Assembly: GCA_028819435.1 (NCBI GenBank)
Contig: JAPPLK010000089.1
Coordinates: 1-64,000 of the forward strand
Direction: 5' to 3'
DNA from: Nitrospira sp.
Lineage (GTDB): Bacteria; Nitrospirota; Nitrospiria; Nitrospirales; UBA8639
Length of the DNA stretch: 64,000 nucleotides
Shown here: positions 48,624 through 58,400 of the stretch, in pieces
Numbering within the stretch: the stretch's first letter is position 1
Layout: each line of letters begins with the position of its first letter
Translations under genes and position numbers: made by a program
The notes under the pieces: model-generated
Database searches by the model: none
Told to the model about the DNA's origin: nothing
Seen by the model: only the letters and a program-made list of their open reading frames with translations

Positions 48624-50552
48624 ATGCGAATTTTTCGACGATTCAACAACCTCCCGATTGAAAAAAAGCTCCTGCTTGTCTCGGTTATTCCGATCCTCAC
48701 GCTTGCCGTCCTCAGCATCGTCACCTTTAACAGCGTTCAGACCTTTTCCCGGGATGAGGACCGGCTCAACCAAGTGTATCACGTGCAAACCACTGCTGCC
48801 GATTACTTGCGACTGGTTGTCGATTTGGAGACGGGGTTCCGCGGATTCGTCCTGACCCTCCAACCGAAATTCTTGAATCCCTATCACGCAGCCAAACAAC
48901 GCGTATTGGAAGTCGGACGGACCCTTGCACACATGGTTGAACACGATCAGGAACAACACGCTGAAATCCTGAACGCGCAAGCCCTGGTTCAAACGTTGAT
49001 GGAAGACAAAGATCGTCTGATCGAACAAGCCAAGCAGGGGCATGCGGATGAAGCGCTTGAGTACATCGAATCCGGGGCCGGACGGAGACTGATGTTGAGC
49101 ATTCGAGAGGAAATTGCCCGTTTCGACAAGCGGGAAGATGAAGTCTTACGGCAAACCCTGGAACGCACGTCAAAAGATCGGGGATTTCTGTTGACCGTGA
49201 TCGTCGGTGGAGGGTCTTTGGCGCTCATCCCCATGGTGTTTGTGATCCGTCTGTTGGCGCAATCGATAACCGGACCCTTGATTTCATTGGCCAAATCCGT
49301 TGAAAACCGGGTGGGCGGGACGGTCCCTGAGGTCCAGGTCCTGGACCGAGGCGATGAAATCGGCGACTTGACCAGGGTGATGCACGAAATGGGTCAACAG
49401 ATTCGGGAATTCATCGGCCAAATCCAAACGTCGGAAGCCGCGTTGCGTAACCTGAATATCGATCTGTCGAATTCGGAATCCAAATATCGCGGAATCGTGG
49501 ACAATGCCCCATTCGGTATTTTCACGGCCAAAGACGGACGCATTATTTTTTGCAATCACCAGAATTGGCGGCTGGCCGGACACGGTCCGGACCATTTCCT
49601 GGATCCGGAACGGATATGGGATGCCATTCACCCCGGTGACCGTGACCAGGTATCTGACGCATTCTCCAAGGCGACCACGCAACAGGTTCCCTTTGAGAAC
49701 GTCTTTCGTTTCGTTCATCCTGACGGCACCACGCATAAGGTCCTGAGCCGCGCCGTTCCCATCCGGGACGGACAAGGCAGCGGTTCGCTCTATCAAGGCT
49801 TTAACGTCGACATCACCGCGTTTGAACAGATGAAGGAAAAACTCAGCCGGACGGAACGCCTCGCCACCTTGGGACAGGTGGCCGCCGGCATCGCGCATGA
49901 AATTCGGAATCCCCTCGTGGGCATCGGCTCCACAACGTCGTTGCTCATGGAGGACTTCCCACCTGAAGACGCCAAACGACAGGATCTACAAACGATCCTC
50001 CAGGAAACCCGGAGGCTGGACCGGATCGTGACGCAAATTGTTGAATACGCCAGGCCACGCGATATTGTCCCCGGCTCATTCGAGATGGCTGCGCTGGTTG
50101 AAGAAACCCTGGACCTCGTGCGTCACTCCGCTGACAAGAAACGTTTAAACCTGACCGTGTCCTTTCCACCGGATCTTCCTGCGCTCGAAGCCGACCGTGA
50201 CCAGGTCAAGCAGGTGGTGCTTAACGTGATTCAAAATTCCATCGAGGCGTTAGGAGAGCACGGAGATATCCGGATCGAGGCCGCGGAGGAATTACGGGAC
50301 GGGCACAGGGGTCTACTCACCACCATTCAAGACAACGGCAAAGGCATCAACCCGGAGGATCTCCCAAGAATTTTCGATCCCTTTTTCACGATGGGCAAAC
50401 GACGCGGCACCGGACTGGGATTGGCCATCTGCCGGAACATTATTGAGGAGCATGGGGGCAACGTCCGGGCCGATAGCCAAGTGGGCGCCGGCACAGTGAT
50501 CTCCATTTGGCTTCCTCTAACCCTTCAACCTCAACCCGCAATGTCGGTCTGA
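48624..50552 (+). CDS. CHASE3/HAMP/PAS sensor histidine kinase
   Basis: CHASE3-like N-terminus, 'GIAHEIRNPLVGIGSTTSLL' H-box, 'NVIQNSIEAL' N-box, 'GTGLGLAICRNII' G-box. Confidence 0.92.
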   Translation: MRIFRRFNNLPIEKKLLLVSVIPILTLAVLSIVTFNSVQTFSRDEDRLNQVYHVQTTAADYLRLVVDLETGFRGFVLTLQPKFLNPYHAAKQRVLEVGRTLAHMVEHDQEQHAEILNAQALVQTLMEDKDRLIEQAKQGHADEALEYIESGAGRRLMLSIREEIARFDKREDEVLRQTLERTSKDRGFLLTVIVGGGSLALIPMVFVIRLLAQSITGPLISLAKSVENRVGGTVPEVQVLDRGDEIGDLTRVMHEMGQQIREFIGQIQTSEAALRNLNIDLSNSESKYRGIVDNAPFGIFTAKDGRIIFCNHQNWRLAGHGPDHFLDPERIWDAIHPGDRDQVSDAFSKATTQQVPFENVFRFVHPDGTTHKVLSRAVPIRDGQGSGSLYQGFNVDITAFEQMKEKLSRTERLATLGQVAAGIAHEIRNPLVGIGSTTSLLMEDFPPEDAKRQDLQTILQETRRLDRIVTQIVEYARPRDIVPGSFEMAALVEETLDLVRHSADKKRLNLTVSFPPDLPALEADRDQVKQVVLNVIQNSIEALGEHGDIRIEAAEELRDGHRGLLTTIQDNGKGINPEDLPRIFDPFFTMGKRRGTGLGLAICRNIIEEHGGNVRADSQVGAGTVISIWLPLTLQPQPAMSV

Positions 50553-50553
50553 T

Positions 50554-51948
50554 ATGCACGCATCGATTTTTGTCACTGATGATGATGAAGTCGTTCGTTC
50601 GTCGATTACCCGCCGGCTCACTCGCGACGGGCATGAAGTGCGAAGCTTTGACTCCGGAGAAGCGCTTCTCGAAGGATTGGACGAGGACGTTCCCGACATC
50701 ATCCTGCTCGATTTGAAAATGTCGGGCATGACCGGTATCGAAACGCTCAAGCATATCCGGCCCAAAGCCCCGCAAACGCTTGTCATCCTGTTGACGGCCT
50801 ACGGGACCATTGAAGACGCCGTGGAAGCCATGCGCTTGGGGGCGTATGACTTTTTAATCAAAAGCGTGGACCTGTCCGGGGTGGGTCCGGTTGTCGAACG
50901 CGCAATTGACTATCTGTCCCTTCGTCGCCGAGTCAGTTTTGAAAACCAGGGCAGTGCCGGCCGTTATGCGCTCAAGGATCTCATCGCGAACAGTCCCGGC
51001 ATGCGGGAATTGGTGACCCAAGTCCAGGAATTGAGTGAAAACGCAAAGACCACCGTCCTGCTTCAAGGTGAAACCGGCACGGGCAAAGAATTCATTGCCC
51101 GGGTCCTGCATCACAACGGCCCCCGAGGTGACGCGCCTTTTGTCGGCGTAAATTGCACGGCCATTCCCCAGGAACTCTTTGAAAGCGAACTGTTCGGGTA
51201 TGAACGAGGGGCCTTTACCGGCGCCGCCCAGCGAAAACCCGGACTCTGCGAACAGGCTGAAGGCGGCACGTTGTTCCTGGACGAAATCGGGGACCTGAAT
51301 CCTTCCATGCAAGCCAAGCTGCTTCGCGTCCTGCAGGAACGCTCCTTCAAACACCTGGGGGGGCGGGACGATATTACCGTGGATTTCAGGCTGATTGCCG
51401 CGACCAATCGCGACCTGAAAAAGGAAGTCGACCAAGGCGCGTTTCGGGAAGATTTGTTTTTTCGGCTCAACGTCGTGTCGTTGCAACTCCCGTCCCTGCG
51501 ACAACGCGTCGACGATATTTATCCCCTGAGCCTTCGCTGCCTGGTCCACCATAGCCGGGAGGTCAACAAAGACATCAGCGAGATCGACCCTGAAGCCCGA
51601 GCTTTGCTTGAGCGCTACACGTACCCCGGGAACATTCGCGAACTGGAAAACATCATCGAACGAGCCGTGATCTTCTGTCGCGGCAAAACGCTAACCCTTG
51701 GGGACTTACCACGGGAACTCCGTGAAGAACCCAAGAAAATTGTTTCATCCACCACCCAAACCGACGAATCGATTCTCCGGATGGAGATGGTCCTGGGACG
51801 GCAAACGTTGGCGGAAACCGAATTCGCGATTATCGAAGAAGTGATGAAACTCTGCGGACAGAATAAAAGTTTAGCCGCTCAAAAATTGGGGCTCACCCGG
51901 TTTGCACTGGACCGGCGACTGAAAAAGATTGCCGACGACCTGGAATAG
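50554..51948 (+). CDS. Sigma-54-dependent response regulator (NtrC family)
   Basis: Receiver 'DIILLDLKMSGMTGIE', Walker A 'GETGTGKEFIARVLH', 'ESELFGYERGAFTGA', Fis-like C-terminus. Confidence 0.95.
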   Translation: MHASIFVTDDDEVVRSSITRRLTRDGHEVRSFDSGEALLEGLDEDVPDIILLDLKMSGMTGIETLKHIRPKAPQTLVILLTAYGTIEDAVEAMRLGAYDFLIKSVDLSGVGPVVERAIDYLSLRRRVSFENQGSAGRYALKDLIANSPGMRELVTQVQELSENAKTTVLLQGETGTGKEFIARVLHHNGPRGDAPFVGVNCTAIPQELFESELFGYERGAFTGAAQRKPGLCEQAEGGTLFLDEIGDLNPSMQAKLLRVLQERSFKHLGGRDDITVDFRLIAATNRDLKKEVDQGAFREDLFFRLNVVSLQLPSLRQRVDDIYPLSLRCLVHHSREVNKDISEIDPEARALLERYTYPGNIRELENIIERAVIFCRGKTLTLGDLPRELREEPKKIVSSTTQTDESILRMEMVLGRQTLAETEFAIIEEVMKLCGQNKSLAAQKLGLTRFALDRRLKKIADDLE

Positions 51949-51995
51949 CCACTCCCCAAAAACTCCGGACGTTGTGCCCTGCCACGATCGCTCAC

Positions 51996-52340
51996 ATGGG
52001 CTCTCCGACCAACACCTATCAAATTGCCGGGATCGATGACCTGGGCCGGGGGTTTAATCGACAGGTCGAAATGAAAGTCTCGAACGGAACGTTTCAGGCC
52101 GTCTTCCGGTATGAACGCTTCCTTCTGGAGACCGAACCGGGCGTTACCGAACCGGCTGCCATCAACATGCTCATCACCCAATTGCAGGACCGAGGCTACA
52201 CCCAACTGCGCAGCCGGCTCCAATTTCGAGGAGAAGCCTATTTGGGCAACCAGGAACTGTGGGAAGAACACCCCGACATCGAGCCCAAGGGAATATTGGC
52301 TCGACTGTTGCAGGCCATTCGAAGCACGTTCCGGGGATAG
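51996..52340 (+). CDS. Hypothetical protein
   Basis: ORF starting MGSPTNTYQIAGIDDLGRG. Confidence 0.5.
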   Translation: MGSPTNTYQIAGIDDLGRGFNRQVEMKVSNGTFQAVFRYERFLLETEPGVTEPAAINMLITQLQDRGYTQLRSRLQFRGEAYLGNQELWEEHPDIEPKGILARLLQAIRSTFRG

Positions 52341-52370
52341 GCTAGGTACGCAAAACCAGCCGCACCATGT

Positions 52371-52480
52371 CTGTCATTCCCGACATCTTTTAATCGGGAA
52401 TCCAGGGTCGTTGTTTTTTCGTTGTTCGCAAGGCTATGAACCCTGGATTCCTGCTTCCGCAGGAATGACGGATTCGGGGT
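52371..52480. repeat. Two REP-like palindromes in opposite orientation
   Basis: GTCATTCCCGACATCTTTTAATCGGGAATCCAGGG and CCCTGGATTCCTGCTTCCGCAGGAATGACGG. Confidence 0.75.
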
Positions 52481-52517
52481 GTCGTTGGCTATTTTCATGC
52501 CACGACAGAGCTACCAT

Positions 52518-53528
52518 TCAGGGTTTGCTCAAGCGACTGATGTGGCCCAGCGCTTTTTTGCGGGTTGCGTGGTAGGCTTTTTTGCCTTCGGTCAGGTTTA
52601 GAAACATCCGGTAATGCTGGCCGGCCATCAGCCTGTCTCCCGTCACTTCGAGAGTATACGCCAAATTCAGTTGTACTTCGGGAAGTTCAGGAGCCAATAA
52701 CTCCGCTTGCCTGAGGGCATCCAATGCTTCACCGAACCGGCCCTGCTGTTGACTGACCAAGGCTCGCTGCACCCACAATTGCGGCACCGTGGCGTCACGA
52801 GCGAGCCCTTCTACCAACGATGCCCCGGCCTTCTCCCATTGACCTAATCCCAACTGCGCCGTTCCCAACCAAAACCAGGGTTCCCAGCGTTCAGGAGGCT
52901 TCGCAAATAAGGGTTCCAGGATGTTGACAGCCCGCGCGTATTGGCGTCGCTTGATAAAAGATTGCGCGCGGGCGAGTCTGATTTCAAAGGGCGTGGCATT
53001 CCGAAGCCGTGAGGAAACCCGGTTTTTTCGTTGACCGGCTGAAGCCGAATGGGAACGGCGCGTTGGTGGCGGGTTTGCCGTGAACTGAATACCGGGAGAA
53101 GGGCCAGGCTTGCGGACGCGGTCATTCCTGGCATCAGGCAAAGCCGGGGGTGGGTCGGGCACTGAAGCCGGACCCGTTGAACCGGAATCCTCGGGCTTGT
53201 CCGTCGGGGTTGCAACAGGAAAGTCTTTCCGTTGTTCAGGCATCGACTCTACGATCCCGGAAGGAACGGGTTTTGCGGGTTTTGCGGGTTGAACGGCCTT
53301 CACCTTTTCCTGCTTCGGCATCACCTTATCAGGAGCCACAAGAAAGGGCAGACCCCATAGGTAGATCGAGATACCGAGACACCCCAGCACAATCACAAGA
53401 GCCGGCAGACGATTCGCAAGAGCCCGGGATGAGATAAGATGAACGGAAAAATCCGGGGGCACCGAATGATCCGGGCGCCGCGGACGGTCAGCCTGCAACC
53501 GCGTCAACGTATCCGCGATGATACTCAT
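52518..53528 (-). CDS. TPR-repeat protein (MshN-like by position)
   Basis: TPR repeats in the C-terminal half; follows mshM/mshL-like genes. Confidence 0.6.
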   Translation of the reverse strand: MSIIADTLTRLQADRPRRPDHSVPPDFSVHLISSRALANRLPALVIVLGCLGISIYLWGLPFLVAPDKVMPKQEKVKAVQPAKPAKPVPSGIVESMPEQRKDFPVATPTDKPEDSGSTGPASVPDPPPALPDARNDRVRKPGPSPGIQFTANPPPTRRSHSASAGQRKNRVSSRLRNATPFEIRLARAQSFIKRRQYARAVNILEPLFAKPPERWEPWFWLGTAQLGLGQWEKAGASLVEGLARDATVPQLWVQRALVSQQQGRFGEALDALRQAELLAPELPEVQLNLAYTLEVTGDRLMAGQHYRMFLNLTEGKKAYHATRKKALGHISRLSKP

Positions 53529-53544
53529 TGGTTGTCCTTACGAC

Positions 53545-54378
53545 TCAGGTCAGACCGATGATTTCCCGTCTAGCACGCAGGACCATGCGGAGACTGACGT
53601 GGAACCGACGACTGGCATAGGCGGCAAGCAGGGAACGATGACAAAGCTGGTTGATTCGGCGAGGCACGCCTCCGCTCAGGTAGTGCGTGAGCATCATGAC
53701 TGCGGGAGGAAACTGGAACCGGGTCCGCGGGTCTGCGATCAGCAGGCGATGCCGGATATAGTCCATGGTTTCCCGGCAATCGAACGGTTTTAATCGGAAT
53801 CGAACGCTGATGCGTTGCGACAAGGGGCGAAGCACGCGATGGGACAACGTTCGCTCGAGTTCGGGTTGGCCCACAAACAACAAACACATGAGCTTTTCTT
53901 TTTCGGTGTCCAGGTTTGACAACAGCCTGAGACCTTCCAACATTTTCCCGCCTAACCGATGCGCTTCGTCAACCAGGACGGCTACGCGCTCATCCTGCCC
54001 GGCCAATTTCAGCAACACGTGAGACAACCTGCGTTGCAAAGCGCCGAGACCGTGATCTTCGGGGACCTGTCCCGTGAGGTCCCGATAAATTGAACCCAGT
54101 AGATCCACGTACGATTGATCAGGATTTAAGAGATACGCAAAGCGTATACCTTTCGGAGGATGCCGCAACAGGTACCGGCATACCAGCGTTTTCCCGACCC
54201 CGACTTCCCCGGTCAGCATCGTCAACTCACCACTGGCGATCCCGAATCGCAAATGTGCCAAGGCTTGCAGGTGTTGCGGTGACCGGAAAAAATAATCGGT
54301 GTCCGGCGTCATCCGAAACGGGGCTTCGGTGAAGCCCAGTTGTTCGTAGCACACGTTCAGATCGAGTGTATCCATCAC
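53545..54378 (-). CDS. ExeA/MshM-like AAA ATPase
   Basis: 'FTEAPFRMTPDTDYFFRSPQHLQALAHLRFGIASGELTMLTGEVGVGKTLVCRYLL'. Confidence 0.88.
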   Translation of the reverse strand: MMDTLDLNVCYEQLGFTEAPFRMTPDTDYFFRSPQHLQALAHLRFGIASGELTMLTGEVGVGKTLVCRYLLRHPPKGIRFAYLLNPDQSYVDLLGSIYRDLTGQVPEDHGLGALQRRLSHVLLKLAGQDERVAVLVDEAHRLGGKMLEGLRLLSNLDTEKEKLMCLLFVGQPELERTLSHRVLRPLSQRISVRFRLKPFDCRETMDYIRHRLLIADPRTRFQFPPAVMMLTHYLSGGVPRRINQLCHRSLLAAYASRRFHVSLRMVLRARREIIGLT

Positions 54379-55262
54379 GTCACCCGCAGAATACGAGGCA
54401 TGAGGAAGATGACAAGTTCGGTGTTTCGCTCGGCCTGATAGGTGCCGCTGAAGAACGTCCCAAGTACGGGAAGATCTCCCAGCAGGGGGATCTTCCGTTC
54501 GGTAGTAGTCAGTTGTTCCTGGATTAATCCGCCGATAATCACCAACTGGCCGTCACGGACACGGACCAGCCCTCCGGACTGTTTCACCTCCAAAACAGGC
54601 GCGGTGGAGCCATTCTGTGATTCAACGGTATCGGTCAGCCGGGTGATAATGGGCGAGACGTCCATCATGATCCAGCCGTCCTGGGAAATCTGCGGGGTCA
54701 CCGAGAGGACGAGCCCCGAGGTCACAGTCCGCACCTGCTCCGTAATAATGTTCCCGGTCCCTGCCGTCCCTTGCGTCGTCGTTGAGGTAAAAAAGGATTG
54801 ATCCGTCCCGACCTTGATCAACGCCGGCTGGTTGTTCAGCGTCAGAATCCGGGGTTGGGACACCACCTGCACGTCGCCCTGCTCCTGTAAGGCTTGGATG
54901 ACGCCTTCAAAATCACCGTCGTTAAAACTGAAAGCCGCAGTCGCCGCCCGTGCGACAAAGCCGCCGGCCGGCGCCGTGATGACGTTGTCCAGCTTGAAAC
55001 TGCCCTTGGGCGTACTGAGATCGATCCGGCTCCAATCCACTCCCAGGCTGTAATCGTCCCGGAGCGCGATTTCATAAATTCTGGCCTGGATCTCAACCTG
55101 GCGATAGAGAGAATTGCGGACGTTGACCAGAAACATCGCCACCTCTTGAACCCGTCTGTGCAAATCCGTCACTTGAATGGTGCCAGACAACCGGTTCACC
55201 ACGAAACGTCCTTCGTCTGAGAGGAGGGTACCGATCTGCGTTTCAATCTCTTCCCAAAATTA
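54375..55262 (-). pseudogene. 5'-truncated MshL/PulD-type secretin
   Basis: Secretin C-terminal domain 'VVSQPRILTLNNQPALIKVGTDQSFF...'; frame continues upstream of the first start codon (FWEEIETQIGTLLSDEGRFVV) to a TAA at 55262-55260. Confidence 0.75.
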
Positions 55263-55495
55263 CATGAGCCCTTTAAACGCCTGTATTTATAGGGGTTCGC
55301 GTTTGGCTCTACTGGTCAGTTATACTGATCGTTATACAGATTTGAGCGGGTCATTCGCGTCCAGTCCTGTTCCTTCCTCTGGCACTCTGCCTGTTCCCGT
55401 TACCAAGGAAGCCAGGCGCCCGCCCTCACGTGAAACGACCGAGCCCGCTGTGGTAAATTCCGTCGTCTTGCTCCGATACGTAGCGCAGGATCCGA

Positions 55496-58400
55496 ATGGC
55501 CATCCTTAGAATCGATATCGAAAGGGCCCTCGATGAGCTCATCTCTCAAGAGGAGTGGCTACGTTTTCAGAGGCTGGCGGTAATACTCGGCAGGCAGCGC
55601 TGGCCCAAACTCATAGCGCACCAGCCCAAGAAGGATTTCGGCCTTGATGCCTACGTGCCTGGGAGCGAGACGCCGGAAAAGGTCGGCAAGGGACTCGCCG
55701 CCTCGATCACAGCAACGCAGGAAAAAGTTTTTGGCGACGCAAAAAAGGCCAAGGAAAACTTTCCTGATCTAAAGACGCTTCTCTTCGTGACGCCAGCCAT
55801 AGTCGGCAACTCCAAGCGAAGGAAGTGGGGAGAGGCCATTAAGAGAGACTACGACCTCGAGCTGCTCATCATCGAGCGTGAGGATGTCATCTCGCTGATG
55901 ATGATGCCGGAGAACGCTCGGCTCTACAAAAACTTCCTCCACCTCAATATCGATGTCGAACCGGAGGTCGCAGTTCTCATTGATAGAACAAGGCATGCTG
56001 CCGACGCTGTCACTCAAGCATGGGCTAGGAAAACAAAAGGCCATCCGCTCATCGATCTCACAGCGGTGCAGCTCGACCTGAATGGTGCGGAGTCTGCCGA
56101 CGTGCTGTCGCTTGCGCAAATCGACCAGGCGCTGTCACAGAGCGGTCGTATCGTTCTCGAAGGGCCCGCCGGCCGCGGAAAGACCACGACGCTGATACAG
56201 CTCGCGCAGCGCGCGTGCAATGCCAGCACACCGCTCATAGTGGGACTTCCGTTGTGGATAAGGTCGCGCCAGAGCATTCTCGAATACATTGCCTGCATGC
56301 CTGTGTTCCAGGCCGAAGGTCTCACGTCAGCTGACCTCGCGCGGGTGCAGCAGACGGAACCTTTCCTGTTTTTGCTGAACGGCTGGAATGAAATTACGGA
56401 GTCGAGTTCCGTGCAGGCAAACGATGCACTCCGGGAACTCGAGCGTGACTTTCCGAGCGCGGGCATCCTTGTCGCGACCCGCACGCACCACTTGACCCCG
56501 CCGCTGCCCGGCGCATTGCGTCTGCGGTTGTTGCCCCTGGGACGCGGGCAGCGGGCAGCTTACTTGGCAGACCGCCTGGGCGCGAACGGTGCCGATCTCC
56601 GCGCCCTTGTCGAAACCGACCCGTCGCTTGATGGGCTGACTCGCACGCCGTTCATCCTGTCGGAAGTCGCTTCGCTGTTTGAAGCTGGCACCGAAATTCC
56701 CTCTACGAAATTCGGCGTCCTCGCCCAGGTTCTACGTCTGCACGAACAACGTGACGAGCACAGAAACTCGCTCCAAGCGGCACCGATCTTCGGCCAGCAA
56801 ATGGCCTACCTGAAGGCTCTCGCAAATAAGATGACCCGCCTCGGTGCGGTGGCATTGTCCGAGGCTGATGCGCGCGCCGTCGTTACCGCCGTCGCAGGAG
56901 AGCTTGTGGACCGTGGACAGATCGAGCGGGCGGGGGCACCGGAGGTCATCGCGACGCTCACAGCGCACCACGTTCTTGAGCGCATTGAGTATCCGGAAAC
57001 GGTGTTTCAATTCGACCATCAGCAGCTTCAGGAGTATTGCGCAGCGCTCGACGTCCGCGCGCCGCTTCTCGACCTGCGCGACGATGACTGCGACGCGATA
57101 GACCGTTTCACTGCCGACTACGTGAACGATTCGGCGTGGGCGGAACCGCTGCTCATGATTGCCGAGACTCTTGCTGAACAGACCGCCAATGCAGGAACCG
57201 ACAGGCGAAACATCCACGCCGGCAAGAAGCTGGTGGATATGGCGCTCATGGTTGATCTGGTATTCGCCGGTGAGCTTGCGCAGCTTTGCGGTCCGACCGT
57301 CTGGAATGAAGTCCGCGCGGCGGTTGGCGAGCGCTTCCGTGCCACGCACGCACTCCCCGACGGGAACTATCAGCAGTATGCCATCGCCGCCATGCTCGCA
57401 AGTGGCGCGGACGACTTCCACGACATCATCCTGCCGCTCTTGTCGGGACAAGACAGGCAAACGCGGCTTCGCACGTACCGGCTTTGGCCGGACATCCAGC
57501 TTTCGTCGCTCGGATCGAACTGGCGCGAGCACGTGCGCGGCTGGAACGAGGAGGCGCGAGCAGATTTCGTCTCTGAACTGCTTTATCATCGTGTCGATGG
57601 CGAGATTGCCTCCTTCGCTGTGGAGGACAACAGCGTCGCGGTGAAGAAGGCGGCTGTCTCCGGTCTCATGTGGACCGGGTCTGACGACGCGCTGACTCGT
57701 GTCCTCGAGTCGATGGATGCGCGCACTTTCGAAGAGGTTGCGCGCAAAAACCCCGATGATATGCCTCCGGCCCTCAGACCTAGCGCCATCGCGGCGATGT
57801 GGAGATTTATCGAGAGGACGACTGACCATCCGGCCCGCCTGCGAACCGCGCTTCATCTGATCGAACTCGGCGAGCCAGGCCTGGACGACGTCCTCAAGGA
57901 TGCGATAGCGGCGTTGACCGGCGGCGACATGCAGAACCTGGATTCGCACTACATCCTGCCGGCACTTAAATATCTGCATAAGTCCGATCCGGCTTGGACC
58001 AGCGAGTGGGTGGTAACCCAGATTGCCGAAGGCGTCCACTACGGGTACGAGGAATGGTTACCATTCGCGACCGTCATTCCCGATGACCTCGTGGAGACCT
58101 ACCTGTATCGCCTTGAGACCGAAGACCTCAAGCCCTCGCACCTTGAGGGCATGCTAGCTTTGATCGCTACGCGGGCGGATGCAGGGCTTGCGACGAGGTT
58201 GTTTAAGAAGATCCGCGAACTGCGATGCAGGGTGGATGCGGACCCCAGCCAGCAACATAAATTCGAGTGGCGAGTGATGAGACAGTTGAAGGCTGTGTTT
58301 CATCGTCTTCCCGGCGACCTCGCCGCGGCCGGCGTCCTCTCGTCCGTCAAGGTCGGCGACCCCCTCGACATCAAAGTCGCAGTTGACCTATTTAGCAGGG

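Noticed and set aside
56732-58039. 435-aa minus-strand ORF inside the NACHT gene
   Set aside because: Entirely antisense to a well-supported CDS with GC-rich third positions; shadow ORF.
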